Source: Elainella sp. Prado103 (lineage in GTDB: Bacteria > Cyanobacteriota > Cyanobacteriia > Elainellales > Elainellaceae). Taken from it: a stretch of DNA of 40,192 nt. Each line of letters begins with the position of its first letter. Positions within the stretch are counted from its first letter, which is position 1. A program made the position numbers and the translations under genes. This document shows, piece after piece, positions 16,509 through 26,700 of the stretch. The notes below the pieces were generated by a model. The model was not told where the DNA came from. It ran no database searches and was given only the letters and a program-made list of their open reading frames with translations. The stretch spans positions 1-40,192 of the forward strand of contig JALOOM010000061.1 in assembly GCA_025454395.1 (NCBI GenBank), read 5' to 3'.

Positions 16509-17504
16509 CTAGTTATGGATGCGACCATCAGGCATAGTTGCTCCACGCAGGATGGCGCGCGTCAGGTTGGCGCTACTTAGCTCTGCCCGCGATAAATTGG
16601 CATCGGTTAGGTTGGCTTGCGTCAGATTGGCACGAGCTAGATAGGCATCCGTCAGGTTTGCCTCTTGCAAGATGGCTTCCCAGAAATTGGTGCGGCTCAG
16701 GTCGGCTCGTCCCAGTCGAGCTTGGGTCAGATTGGCCCGGGCTAGATGGGCCTTAGTCAGCTTGGCATCCGCGAGTAAAGCCCCTTGCAAATTCACGCTG
16801 GCCAAATCTGCCTCAATGAGTTGGGCTCGTTCCAACTTGGCATTGCGCAAATTGGCAGCCCGTAGATTGGTTTGAGTAAGATTGGCTTCGGTCAATAAAG
16901 CCCCTTTGAGGTTGGCTTCACTCAAGTCTGCCCCACTCAGATTGGCTCCTCGCAAGGTCACTTCACTCAAGTTTGCCCCACGTAGATCCACCTTTGCTAG
17001 ATCGGCCCCGGTGAGGTTTGCCCCGCGTAGGTCAGCCTTTCGCAACGTGGCACCGCGTAAATTAGCAGTATAGCGGCGATTTTCTTCTCGCAAATTTGCA
17101 CCCCGCAAACAAGCTCCAGTCAGATTCGCGCCACCTAAATCCGCATGGCGAAGGTCAGCATCAATGAGGTTGGCATCGAGCAGATTTGCCAGGGTGAGAT
17201 CGGCACTGCGTAGATCTGCTCCTTGCAGGATCGCGCCGTGTAAATCTGCATCTTTGAGGATGGCTCCGATTAATTCGGCCTGGCTTAAATTCGCTCCACT
17301 TAATTTCGTGGCCACTAGGTTCGCTTTCGTCAGTTTAGCCCGATTGAGATAGGCCAGCACCATCACTGCACTATGCAGATCAGCTTGCTGTAAATTAATC
17401 CCAATTAAGTCGGCGTGGGAAAGATTAATGCCCGTCAAGTTGGCACCCTGAAACTGCGTGTCTCCAGATGCATATCGTTTCAGTAGTTCAGATGGATTCA
17501 GCAT
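16509..17504 (-). CDS. Pentapeptide-repeat protein
   Basis: A 331-residue protein in which residues ~18-325 are almost continuous A(D/N)Lxx pentapeptides (e.g. ADLRGANLTGADLAKVDLRG), predicted to fold as a right-handed quadrilateral beta helix of roughly 15 coils. One break, at about residue 140 (REENRRYTANLRG), is a short loop. The first 17 residues (MLNPSELLKRYASGDTQ) form the usual N-terminal cap of cyanobacterial members. There is no signal peptide, membrane segment or fused enzyme domain. Function is unknown; some relatives mimic DNA, but that cannot be inferred here. The ATG at 17504 is clear. Confidence 0.93.
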   Translation of the reverse strand: MLNPSELLKRYASGDTQFQGANLTGINLSHADLIGINLQQADLHSAVMVLAYLNRAKLTKANLVATKLSGANLSQAELIGAILKDADLHGAILQGADLRSADLTLANLLDANLIDADLRHADLGGANLTGACLRGANLREENRRYTANLRGATLRKADLRGANLTGADLAKVDLRGANLSEVTLRGANLSGADLSEANLKGALLTEANLTQTNLRAANLRNAKLERAQLIEADLASVNLQGALLADAKLTKAHLARANLTQARLGRADLSRTNFWEAILQEANLTDAYLARANLTQANLTDANLSRAELSSANLTRAILRGATMPDGRIHN

Positions 17505-17606
17505 GATTAGGAAGAAGAATTAATTAAAATTGCTGCCGAAATGGATTGGGATCATGCTGGCTCCGAATGGGATAGGGAATTTGTCCAGTGATTGAATTTT
17601 CATTCC

Positions 17607-19136
17607 TTAGGAAGAGATGGGGCGATCGGGCTGCGTAATTTCGTGCGTATCCGCTTTCATGCTGGTAATCTCAGTTGCGGGAGCAGAGGATACCGGCACC
17701 AACGTGGGTGAAACGAGCATTTCTGTGTAACAAGGCTGAATTATCCGCAGGAGGGCCTCGGCGGCTTGAGAATATTCTGTGGCTGATAGAGTCTGGGCAG
17801 CTTGTCGTAATTTTTGCTCAACATCGGAGTACAACCGGTAGGAAATGAATAGAATCCGTAATAGATCATCGAGTTCATGGCTTTTGAGTAAAGCTTCATG
17901 ATCGGCATCCCACCGGAAAGGCTCATGCAAAATTGAAAACAGCAAAATTTTGACTTTAAACGGGTTGGTGTCTTGCATGATCTCCAACCGCAGATTAAAC
18001 AGATCGGTCAACTTCTGGGGTTGGGCGATCGTTAAAACTCGTGGCGGTCGTTGGGAGGTCGTTGATGCAGTTGAGGCGGCTGAGGCAGGGAAGGGCACTG
18101 CTGGGATCGGTTTGTGGTCGGACTGCAAAGAATCAGCCACCGGAGCAGGCACTGGCGCAGCAATTGGGGGTAGATCAGCTTCCGGGATAGGATGGGCGAT
18201 CGACTCCGGTTCCGTCATCGTACAGGTTTTGAATTCACTCAGGGAGTCCGCATAAGACGGAGATGGCGCATCGGGCGGCGGTTCTATCGCAGTTTGGATT
18301 TGCATGGGAGGCAGTTCCAGCGATCCACCCCCTGCAGGGGGATGAGGTTGACCCAGCCAAATCGTGGGTGGCTCTAACCAGGGCTCCGTAGAGCCTAGCT
18401 CCAAACAGGGCTGCTCTGCATACAGCGGTTGAAAAGCGTTGACGACCCGATGAGCAATTTCAACATATTCACCCGGCTTACTCAGCGCTTGAGCCACTTG
18501 CACCAACGTGGCTTGTAACCGATCCAGGGTGGGGGCAATTTGATAAAGCTCTGGCACAAGCTGTTCAAATGAAATCGAGTCCAACTGGGTAGGATTATTT
18601 TCCCAGCGGCTCCGACAGGTCAACAACAGCAGCTTTTTAATCCGAGTATGTTGGGGTTCAGCAGCCAAATTCTGCGCTATCTGTAGAGCAAGGGTAGGGT
18701 TAAGCAAACCCGGTTGCCCCTGGGGCAATTTTGCATAGAAACCAGCACACCGGCTCATGATGGCGGTCGCAAGAATGGTATATTCCGCCGATTTGTTGAG
18801 GGTGGCAACCACCTGATTCAGCCGTTGCTGTAAAGCTTCCAGATTGGGCGATCCTTCAAAGAGCTGCTGCAACAAGAACCGTAATGAGATCTGCTTCAGG
18901 CGATCTGAATCGCTCTCCCAAGTGCCAGAGCAAACATACAGCAGCAACTTTTTGATCCGAGTCGAATTGGGATCGAGGGTGAGCTCTGCTGCAATCTGAT
19001 CAAGAAGGGAAGACACCGTGAAGGATCGGGGTGATGGGCTAGGTGGAAGGGCACTGAGAACCATGGACGGCGATGCCTGCTGAGAAGATGCGTTGAGCCT
19101 AGAGTGCCCAACCTCTCCGTAGAGGGTAACGCCCAT
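17607..19136 (-). CDS. Unrecognised protein with three copies of a ~95-residue helical domain
   Basis: A 509-residue protein whose family I do not recognise. Internal comparison shows three related domains at about residues 43-135, 148-240 and 375-473. Domains 1 and 2 share TRIKKLLLxxCxxxWE, an IS...L..L.....P.L..L segment, V...L.K..EY and a terminal aromatic Tyr. Domain 3 is more diverged (FKVKILLFSILHEPFRWD; TLSATEYSQAAEALL). Between domains 2 and 3 is a ~130-residue Pro/Ala-rich linker, probably disordered. No catalytic motif, signal peptide or membrane segment is seen, so a scaffold or adaptor role is plausible. The ATG at 19136 (MGVTLYGEV) is chosen over TTG at 19157; no strong ribosome binding site precedes either. 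Confidence 0.78.
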   Translation of the reverse strand: MGVTLYGEVGHSRLNASSQQASPSMVLSALPPSPSPRSFTVSSLLDQIAAELTLDPNSTRIKKLLLYVCSGTWESDSDRLKQISLRFLLQQLFEGSPNLEALQQRLNQVVATLNKSAEYTILATAIMSRCAGFYAKLPQGQPGLLNPTLALQIAQNLAAEPQHTRIKKLLLLTCRSRWENNPTQLDSISFEQLVPELYQIAPTLDRLQATLVQVAQALSKPGEYVEIAHRVVNAFQPLYAEQPCLELGSTEPWLEPPTIWLGQPHPPAGGGSLELPPMQIQTAIEPPPDAPSPSYADSLSEFKTCTMTEPESIAHPIPEADLPPIAAPVPAPVADSLQSDHKPIPAVPFPASAASTASTTSQRPPRVLTIAQPQKLTDLFNLRLEIMQDTNPFKVKILLFSILHEPFRWDADHEALLKSHELDDLLRILFISYRLYSDVEQKLRQAAQTLSATEYSQAAEALLRIIQPCYTEMLVSPTLVPVSSAPATEITSMKADTHEITQPDRPISS

Positions 19137-19326
19137 TTTTGTATTTTTTATATCCAACGCTACGGAGATTCAGTCAGACAGACCCATAGCAAGCCGTCCC
19201 CTGCCATGGGTTCTGCATTCCTGCTGCCAGCAGACTTGCTGCTGACTCAGGGCAAACAGGGACAAACCACACGGATAGGGACGGCACAGGAAAATATGGG
19301 CTGGGGATAAGCTCAGCTTAGTCACC

Positions 19327-19368
19327 AGATTTGGACAGTCAGATTTGGACAGTCAGATTTGGACAGTC
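19327..19368. repeat. 14-bp tandem repeat, 3 exact copies
   Basis: AGATTTGGACAGTC is exact at 19327-19340, 19341-19354 and 19355-19368, just downstream of the clpP3 stop on the minus strand. Confidence 0.97.
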
Positions 19369-19377
19369 AGGTGCAGC

Positions 19378-19983
<606 letters not shown>

Positions 19984-20067
19984 AGGTAAAAACCCTCACT
20001 GGTGATGATGAATCAGAAGAGATGAAAAAGGAGGAACTGAAGCAGCATTCTAGGAACAAAGAAAAAG

Positions 20068-20730
20068 CTAAGCCAGCGCTGCCACAGGGTCAGGCACTTT
20101 AGAGCTAGTCAACACCCGATCGATCAAGCCATAGGCTTTGGCCTGCTCTGGTGTGAGATAGAAATTGCGCTCCATGTCTTGGGCGATTTTCTCGCGAGGT
20201 TGCCCGGTAGTTTCGGTCAAAATGTCAAGAATCAGAGATTGTTTCGCCAGCACTTCCTTGGCATTAATCTGGATGTCGCTGGCTTGACCGCGCGTGCCGT
20301 TGCGAGGGTGACTCAGCACGATCGTGGAGTGGGGCAAACTCGCCCGTTTCCCTTTGGTGCCGGTTGCCAGCAGCAGCGATGCCATGCCGATCGCCTGACC
20401 CAAACAAATGGTGACAATTTCGGACTTCACATGTCGCATCGTGTCATAGATCGCGAGTCCTGCATTGATCGACACCATGCCTGCTGTCACATCTGCCATA
20501 CCGGCTGAAACGGGATCGCCGATCGAGTTGATATACAAATAGATCGGCTTACTGGGGTCATCGGAGTCCAGGTATAGCATGGCCGAGACGAGGGAGTTCG
20601 CCACACCATCTGTAATTGCCTGATTGAGAAACAGAATGCGTTCCTGATTCAAGCGGGTGTAAATATCGATCCACTGGCCCTGCTGGCTACCCGGCAAAAT
20701 GTAAGGAACGTAAAGAATATCGTCTGGCAT
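20068..20730 (-). CDS. ClpP/ClpR mosaic: inactive Clp proteolytic-like subunit
   Basis: A 220-residue Clp-core paralogue between clpR and clpP3. Its first ~78 residues match ClpP3 closely (about 45 of 78 identical by hand count, starting VPYxxPGS..QW.) without the ClpR-specific N-terminus. From TICLGQA on it matches ClpR (about 71 of 114 identical, against about 43 of 108 to ClpP3). All three triad positions are lost: Ser to Gly115 (GQAIGMASLL), His to Ser140 (VLSHPRNG), Asp to Asn189 (DMERNF). A 14-residue insertion (about 79-92) sits beside the substrate strand. The ATG at 20730 has GTGAGGGTTT upstream, the same leader block as clpP3. It is probably a non-catalytic ring subunit; a ClpR-type role is inferred. 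Confidence 0.9.
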   Translation of the reverse strand: MPDDILYVPYILPGSQQGQWIDIYTRLNQERILFLNQAITDGVANSLVSAMLYLDSDDPSKPIYLYINSIGDPVSAGMADVTAGMVSINAGLAIYDTMRHVKSEIVTICLGQAIGMASLLLATGTKGKRASLPHSTIVLSHPRNGTRGQASDIQINAKEVLAKQSLILDILTETTGQPREKIAQDMERNFYLTPEQAKAYGLIDRVLTSSKVPDPVAALA

Positions 20731-20764
20731 AAACCCTCACAAATAGGTCGCTCAATTCAGGGCA

Positions 20765-21445
20765 CTAGGCTAGGGCAGGCATGGGTTTCGGCAACTCTTT
20801 AGCGCTTTCCAAAACGCGATCGATCAAGCCATACTCTTTGGCTTCTGGCGGGGTCAGGTAGAGCATCCGATCGGTATCGTGAGCGATTTTCTCAGCCGAT
20901 TGCCCAGTATTGCGAGAGAGGATATCCAATGTCGCCATTTTATTGTCTAATACTTCTTTAGCCCGAATCTGAATATCAGTAGCCTGTCCTTGGGCACCCG
21001 TGCGAGGCTGATTCAGCACGATCGTGGCATGGGGCAAACTGGCTCGAAAACCCTTAGTGCCAGCAGACAGGATCATGGCTGCCGTACCCATCGCCTGCCC
21101 CAAACAGATGGTATGCACCGGCGGTTTGATGTAGCTAATGGTGTCACAGATGGCAAAGGCTTCAGTCTCGTAGCCGATCGCGTCCCCGGTATACCAGGAC
21201 GTGCCAGTGGAGTTGATGTAGAAGAAAATGGGCTTATCGGAATCTTCAGATTGCAAATAGAGCAATTGGGCGATGATCAGCTTCGTCACATCGACACCGA
21301 TCTGCCGTTTGAAGTCATCCGACGAAACCAGTGGCAAGCCTAAATAAACGATCCGCTCTTTCAGCAAGAGAGATGGTAAATCTGGCGGCGGTGTCCGATA
21401 GAAGGCATCGCCGTAGTATGCACTTTGCATCGCTTTAATTTCCAT
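20765..21445 (-). CDS. clpR: Inactive Clp protease subunit ClpR
   Basis: A 226-residue ClpR, the non-catalytic partner of ClpP3 in the cyanobacterial core ring (a mixed ClpP3/ClpR heptamer is known in Synechococcus). It keeps the family N-terminus YYGDAFYRTPPPDLPSLLLKERIVYLG. A ClpR-type expansion follows YINS (TGTSWYTGDAIGYETEAFAIC). The triad is replaced: Gly120 for Ser (GQAMGTAAM), Asn145 for His (VLNQPRTG), Met194 for Asp (DTDRML). The ATG at 21445 is clear. It is the first gene of the three-gene minus-strand cluster, 34 bp before the mosaic subunit, and its promoter must lie in the 263-bp divergent spacer shared with the VWA gene. Confidence 0.93.
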   Translation of the reverse strand: MEIKAMQSAYYGDAFYRTPPPDLPSLLLKERIVYLGLPLVSSDDFKRQIGVDVTKLIIAQLLYLQSEDSDKPIFFYINSTGTSWYTGDAIGYETEAFAICDTISYIKPPVHTICLGQAMGTAAMILSAGTKGFRASLPHATIVLNQPRTGAQGQATDIQIRAKEVLDNKMATLDILSRNTGQSAEKIAHDTDRMLYLTPPEAKEYGLIDRVLESAKELPKPMPALA

Positions 21446-21708
21446 AGCGTCTAACGCCTAAGAGCAATATTTCTTACATACTAAGATAAAAGGCTGGTCA
21501 CCGGCATCGTCGCGGCGGTGAGCCTGTTCTGGTAGAAGTAGGGATATCCGCATCTTCAGGAATGCGCAATTGCTGAATTGAAGTTGTTGATCTGGCTTGA
21601 ACCTGATCCTGATCTTGATCTTGAACCTGATCCGAAATCTGGCTTGAAGTTGACGTGGGTAGCCAACCCACGGACTGTCCATTGCACTGCCCAAGGAGTC
21701 TATATCTC

Positions 21709-22956
21709 ATGAAAGTCGGTTTGGAAGCTGCCCTGAGTGATCTCAACCTAGATGCAGGTCAAGCAGTGAGTCAACGACAACTCGCAGTTTCGCTGTCCGC
21801 GATCCCAGAAGCAGAAGGACGAACGGCTCCGCTCAATCTTTGTTTAATTCTGGATCACAGTGGATCGATGAATGGGCGGCCGCTAGACACCGTCAAACAG
21901 GCAGCTCACTGTATAGTAGATAGCCTTTCACCGGGCGATCGTCTATCGATTATCGTGTTTGATCACAAAGCCAAGGTGCTGGTGCCGAATCAGGTGATCG
22001 AAAATCCGGCCAATGTCAAGGTGGAAATCAATAAACTGCGGGCGAGTGGCGGCACGGCGATCGATGAAGGGATGCGGCTGGGGATTGAGGAGCTGGCGCG
22101 GGGTAAGCAGGATGCTATTTCTCAAGCCTTTTTGTTGACCGATGGCGAAAATGAGCATGGTAGTAACGATCGCTGTCTCAAACTTGCGCAACTGGCCGCT
22201 AGCTATAACTTAACCCTCAGCACCCTGGGGTTTGGCGATCATTGGAACCAGGATGTGCTGGAGCAAATTGCTGATGCGGCGGGGGGATCGCTCTCCTACA
22301 TTCAGCAGCCGGAAGAGGCAGTGGGTGAGTTTAGCCGTTTGTTTAATCGCGTCCAGTCCGTTGGCTTGACGAATGCCCATTTATTGTTGACCTTGCCGCA
22401 CCCAGTTCGCCTGGCCGAACTGAAGCCGATCGCTCAAGTGGTGCCTGAAACCATTGAACTTACAGCGGTACAAACCGATCCAGGACAATCGACCTATCTG
22501 GTACGGTTAGGCGATCTGATGGTAGATGTGCCGAGGGTCGTGCTGGCCAATCTGTATATCAGCCAATTGTCTGAAGGGCAACAACCGATCGCCACCTTGC
22601 AAGTGCGCTACGATGATCCGGTACGAGGGCAAACTGAAGTGCTGTCGGATCCCCTGACGGTGACCGGTCAGGTCTTGAAGCTTTACCAGCCTGCGGTTAA
22701 TCCGCCGGTGCAGCAGCATGTGTTAGCATTGGCGAAATACCGGCAAACCCAAATTGCCGAAATGAAGCTCATTCAGGGTGATCGGGCTGGAGCAGCCACC
22801 ATGCTTCAATCGGCAGCTAAAACAGCGCTGCAAATGGGCGACTATAACGCAGCCACGGTTCTACAGGATAATGCGACCCGTCTACAGGATGGAGAAGAAC
22901 TCTCTGAAGCCGATCGCAAGAAGACTCGGATCGTCTCGAAAACGATTTTGCAATAG
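21709..22956 (+). CDS. VWA-domain protein with intact MIDAS
   Basis: A 415-residue cytosolic von Willebrand factor A protein. The metal-ion-dependent adhesion site is complete: DHSGS at 49-53, Thr116 in ASGGTAID, and Asp145 in LLTDGENEH. The VWA domain spans ~40-220. After it comes a beta-rich region (~225-340, PHPVRLAELKPIAQVVPETIEL) and a helical C-terminal part (~340-415) containing ALAKYRQTQIAEMKLIQGDRAG. This three-part build is common in cyanobacterial and actinobacterial VWA proteins that scaffold kinases or chaperone-like complexes. The ATG at 21709 follows AAGGAGT with an ~10-nt gap. It is divergent from the clp cluster. The partner is unknown. Confidence 0.87.
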   Translation: MKVGLEAALSDLNLDAGQAVSQRQLAVSLSAIPEAEGRTAPLNLCLILDHSGSMNGRPLDTVKQAAHCIVDSLSPGDRLSIIVFDHKAKVLVPNQVIENPANVKVEINKLRASGGTAIDEGMRLGIEELARGKQDAISQAFLLTDGENEHGSNDRCLKLAQLAASYNLTLSTLGFGDHWNQDVLEQIADAAGGSLSYIQQPEEAVGEFSRLFNRVQSVGLTNAHLLLTLPHPVRLAELKPIAQVVPETIELTAVQTDPGQSTYLVRLGDLMVDVPRVVLANLYISQLSEGQQPIATLQVRYDDPVRGQTEVLSDPLTVTGQVLKLYQPAVNPPVQQHVLALAKYRQTQIAEMKLIQGDRAGAATMLQSAAKTALQMGDYNAATVLQDNATRLQDGEELSEADRKKTRIVSKTILQ

Positions 22957-23120
22957 TCAAGCCGGTTGGACAGGAATGAATGCAGCGGTGTGAACGATGA
23001 GCACTGAATGATCACTCAATGAGCAGCGATGAATAATCAATAACCAAGTTGGAGCTGAGAAACCCAGAAGGCCGTGATGGCACTCCATCAAATCACCGAT
23101 TGGATCGCTGATTGAATCGC

Positions 23121-23396
23121 CTATTGCAGGGAATGCTTGAGTGAGTGCCAATCTTCAGACGTAATCTGCCCTGCTTGATAAAATTCTTGTAAGGTTTTGG
23201 CGATCGAGCCGCAAGCTGCTCGAAAGTTAATTTGTTGCTTGGCTGCGTAGAGGGCATCCCACTCGGTAGGGTAAACATCCGGTGTAATGCACCGTTCGCG
23301 GCAAGGTGAGTAGGCAACGGCTTGGAATCCTTGTAGGGCAGGTTGAACTTCGATAAACCAGCCTTGGTGAAAGTCGATCGAGCAAACGTTGTTCAT
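23121..23396 (-). CDS. Small conserved-looking protein of unknown function
   Basis: A 91-residue soluble protein: MNNVCSIDFHQGWFIEVQP, then YSPCRERCITPDVYPTEWDALYAAK, then a helical end (IAKTLQEFYQAGQITSEDWHSL). The ATG at 23396 has AGGTGA about 6 nt upstream. Three Cys lie in the first 45 residues, but spacing does not suggest a metal site. Composition and start signal support a real gene. I do not recognise a family with certainty. Confidence 0.65.
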   Translation of the reverse strand: MNNVCSIDFHQGWFIEVQPALQGFQAVAYSPCRERCITPDVYPTEWDALYAAKQQINFRAACGSIAKTLQEFYQAGQITSEDWHSLKHSLQ

Positions 23397-23740
23397 AGCA
23401 GTCACCTGGTTCTTGTCAATGAACCAATGTATTGAGCAGGCGTAAGTTTTGATACTTACAAATTAGTCATTCCCCGTTTGAACGAGTAGAGCAAGATGGC
23501 GGAAATTTCTAATTGTTCCGACCGGGAGCGTGGTTTTCTCAGCAATACCTCTGAGACAGTTTGAGTCTCTTGGCGGAATGACAAAAAAGCTGGCGGTCGA
23601 TCGACTACCAGCGTTCATGACAATTAGGCTTACCAGCAATTAAGCAATTAGGCTTCAACCGATGCGAGCATCATCCTGGATGCAGGAGAAGGGATCCTGT
23701 GCCTGCCCCATTCATCCTTCCCCTGCATCGTTTTGACACT
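23397..23740. other. Spacer downstream of chlH
   Basis: This 344-bp stretch holds the chlH terminator (23583-23612) and the upstream region of the small gene at 23121-23396. The phrase CAATTAGGCTT occurs twice near 23621-23650. No gene is seen. Confidence 0.55.
23583..23612 (-). terminator. Rho-independent terminator of chlH
   Basis: On the minus strand GCTGG pairs with CCAGC around the palindrome GTCGATCGAC and is followed directly by TTTTTTGT. It is 129 bp downstream of the chlH stop and is the clearest terminator in the window. Confidence 0.85.
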
Positions 23741-26700
23741 CTACTCAATGCCCTCGATCCGATCCTCCACTTCCTGATAGAGCTGCCGCAGCAATTCCAG
23801 GTTTTCCTCGCTGGTTTCCCAGTAGCCACGCCCGTTCACTTCCAGCAGCGTGCTGACCACCTTGCGGAAAGAGTGGGGGTTGAGGTTCATCAAGCGTTGC
23901 CGCATTGCTTCATCTTGAATGAAGGTGGCGTTGGTGTCTTCGTAGATCCAATTGTCTACAGCACCGGCCGTCGCCGACCAGCCCATGGTGTTGACCAGCC
24001 GCTTCGACAGCTCGCGCACCCCTTCGTAGCCGTGGGACAGCATTCCCTCATACCATTTGGGGTTGAGCAGCTTGGTACGAGCATCCAACCGCACAGTTTC
24101 CGACAGGGTGCGCACCTGAGCGTTGGCCGTGGTGGTGTCAGCCACATAGGAGGAGGGCTGCTTGCCATCGCCCCGCAGTTGCGCCACAACCTTGGTGGGA
24201 TCGGAGTCGAAGTAGTGGGAGACATCCGTGAGGGAAATCTCTGACGAGTCGAGGTTCTGGAAGGTGACATCCACCGTCTTCAAAGCCGCCTCAAACACGC
24301 CGCGCGATTGATCCATCATGCCGGGATTATCGGAATTGAAGGCAAAGGATTTCCGAGCCAGGTACATATCCTGAAGCTCCGACTCGCTTTCCCAAGTGCT
24401 GTTCTCCACCGCCAGGTTGACGTTGGCGGCATAGGAGCCGGAGGCATTGGAGAAAATGCGGGTGGCAGCCTGACGCAGGTTGACTCCCAGATCTTCAGCT
24501 TGCTTCAGGGCGTGCTTGCGGACGAAGTTCATCTCCAGTGGTTCATCGGCTTCGGCGGCCATCTTGACGGCCCGATCAAGCAAATTCATCTGGTTGATGA
24601 ATAAATCGCGGAATACCCCAGAGCAGTTGACCACCACATCAACGCGGGGGCGACCCAACTCTTCCAGGGAAATTAGCTCCACTTTGTTGACGCGACCCAG
24701 CGCATCCGGCACCGGCCGTACCCCGACCAGCAGCATCACCTGAGCCAGCGATTCACCGTAGGTTTTGATGTTGTCGGTGCCCCAGAGCACGAAGGAGATG
24801 GTTTCTGGGTAGTTGCCGCCGTTCTCCGATCGTTCGCGGGCCAGTAACCGATCGACCACAATCTGGGCCGACTGCACCGCCGCCGTGGTCGGAATCGACT
24901 GGGGATCGAGGGCATGGATATTTTTGCCGGTGGGCAGCACATCCGGATTGCGGATCGGATCGCCACCGGGGCCAGGCAGGATATATTCTCCTTCCAAAGC
25001 CTTCAGCAGTGCTCCCAACTCGTTATCGGCTGTCACCTGCTTGAGGCAAAACTCCAGATACTCAAACAGCGGCTTTATCAAATCCCCGTCCACTTTCGGG
25101 TAGCCCGCTTCGCTCAGAGACTCGATCCAAGGCTCTTTGCGACCCAGGTTGAAGAAGTTGAGCTTGGTGACTTTGGAAACTCGCCCGTCGGCATCGATCT
25201 GCTCTTGCACCATGGCTGCCACTGCCACCCGGGCGGCCTGGTTAATTTCATAGAGCAACTGCACATCTTCGAGCACGCCCCGATCGCTGTTGCGATAAAT
25301 GTCGTCAATGTCGCGTCCGAGGCTACTAGCAATGATGCGGGGTAGGCTTTGAATCTCGTCTTCCGGGCGATCGATCCCAGCAATGTTCACCAATGTGGCG
25401 ATCGCCTCTTCTGCCGTGGGAGCCTTGCCGATTACATGCAGACCGCAGGGCAACAGCCGCGACTCGATTTCCATCAGTTTGATGTAGACCTTGCCCACCA
25501 GCGTGTCCCGCTCCTCAGCGCTGAGGGTCGAGGCATCGTCGTTGTCCGGCAGGCTGATGTCCTTATCCAGATTGACCAAGCGGCATTTATCGATGATCGC
25601 GTTGACGATCGGCACTGCCCGGCCACCATCCTTCAGGGTCTGGTAGGAGGCGATCAGTTCACTCAATTCCTTCAGCCCCTTATAGAGACCGGCGTTTTCG
25701 GCCGGTGGAGTCAAGTAGCTGATCGTTTCGGCGTAGCTGCGGCGTTTGGCGATCGTCGCTTCCGAGGGGTTGTTGGCTGCGTAGTAGTAGAGGTTGGGGA
25801 TCGTGCCGATCAGGCTATCGGGGTAGCATTCACCCGACATGCCCATCTGCTTCCCAGGCATAAACTCCAGCGAGCCATGGGTGCCAAAGTGCAGTACCGC
25901 GTCCGCCTGCCAGATCCGCTCCAGATAGGTGTAGTAAGCGGCAAAGCCATGGTGGGGGCTGGCCGATCGGGAGAACAACAGCCGCATTGGATCGCCCTCA
26001 TAGCCGAAGGTGGGCTGCACACCGATGAACACGTTACCGAAGGCTTTGCCGAACACCAGCAGATTCTGCCCGTCGGTATTCAGATGTCCGGGAGCCGGGC
26101 CCCAGGAATCTTCCAGCCGGTGGTGGTAGGGGGTGAGGCTCTCATATTCTGGTACCGACATCCGGTAGGCGATGTTCAGTTCTGGGCTACTGTACTGAGC
26201 CTGGGCATCATGGATCACTTCCTGCATCAGGGCTTCTGCCGAATCGGGCAAATCCTGGACATCGTAGCCGTTGTGCTTCAGGGCTTTTAGGGCTTCGTAG
26301 ATCGAGCCGAACACATCCAGGTAAGCAGCCGTCCCAACGTTACCTTTGTCGGGTGGGAAGCTGAACACCGTGATCGCCACTTTCTTGTGGAGCTTGGGCT
26401 TGCGGCGCAGGTTGGCCCATTTCATCGCCCGCTGGGTGATCGCCTCGACCCGGTCTTGCAGCGCGATCGCCTTACCCGTGTTGCCGTCTCGCCCCGACAG
26501 GATGATTGGTTCGATCGCCCCATCCAGCTCTGGGATGGCAATTTGCAATGCCACCTGGATCGGGTGCAGCCCCAGTTCGCTATCCTGCCACTCTTCTGTA
26601 GTCTGAAACACCAGTGGTAAAGCCACCATATAGGGGCGATTCAGCCGCTTCAAGGCTTCGATCGCCTTCGGGTGATCTTGCCGGGCTGGGCCACCTACCA

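Noticed and set aside
16538-17352. Several open frames antisense to the pentapeptide gene
   Set aside because: The repetitive pentapeptide coding sequence keeps other frames open by periodicity. The products are Arg/Leu/Ser low-complexity.
21590-21640. GATCCT/GATCTT hexamer run before the VWA gene as a regulatory array
   Set aside because: The units are irregular and fit the general background of local duplications. No known binding motif is evident.
25349-26290. Long open frames antisense to chlH, up to 313 codons
   Set aside because: They mirror the strong codon bias of chlH on the opposite strand. The encoded His/Gln/Arg-rich sequence has no fold signature.
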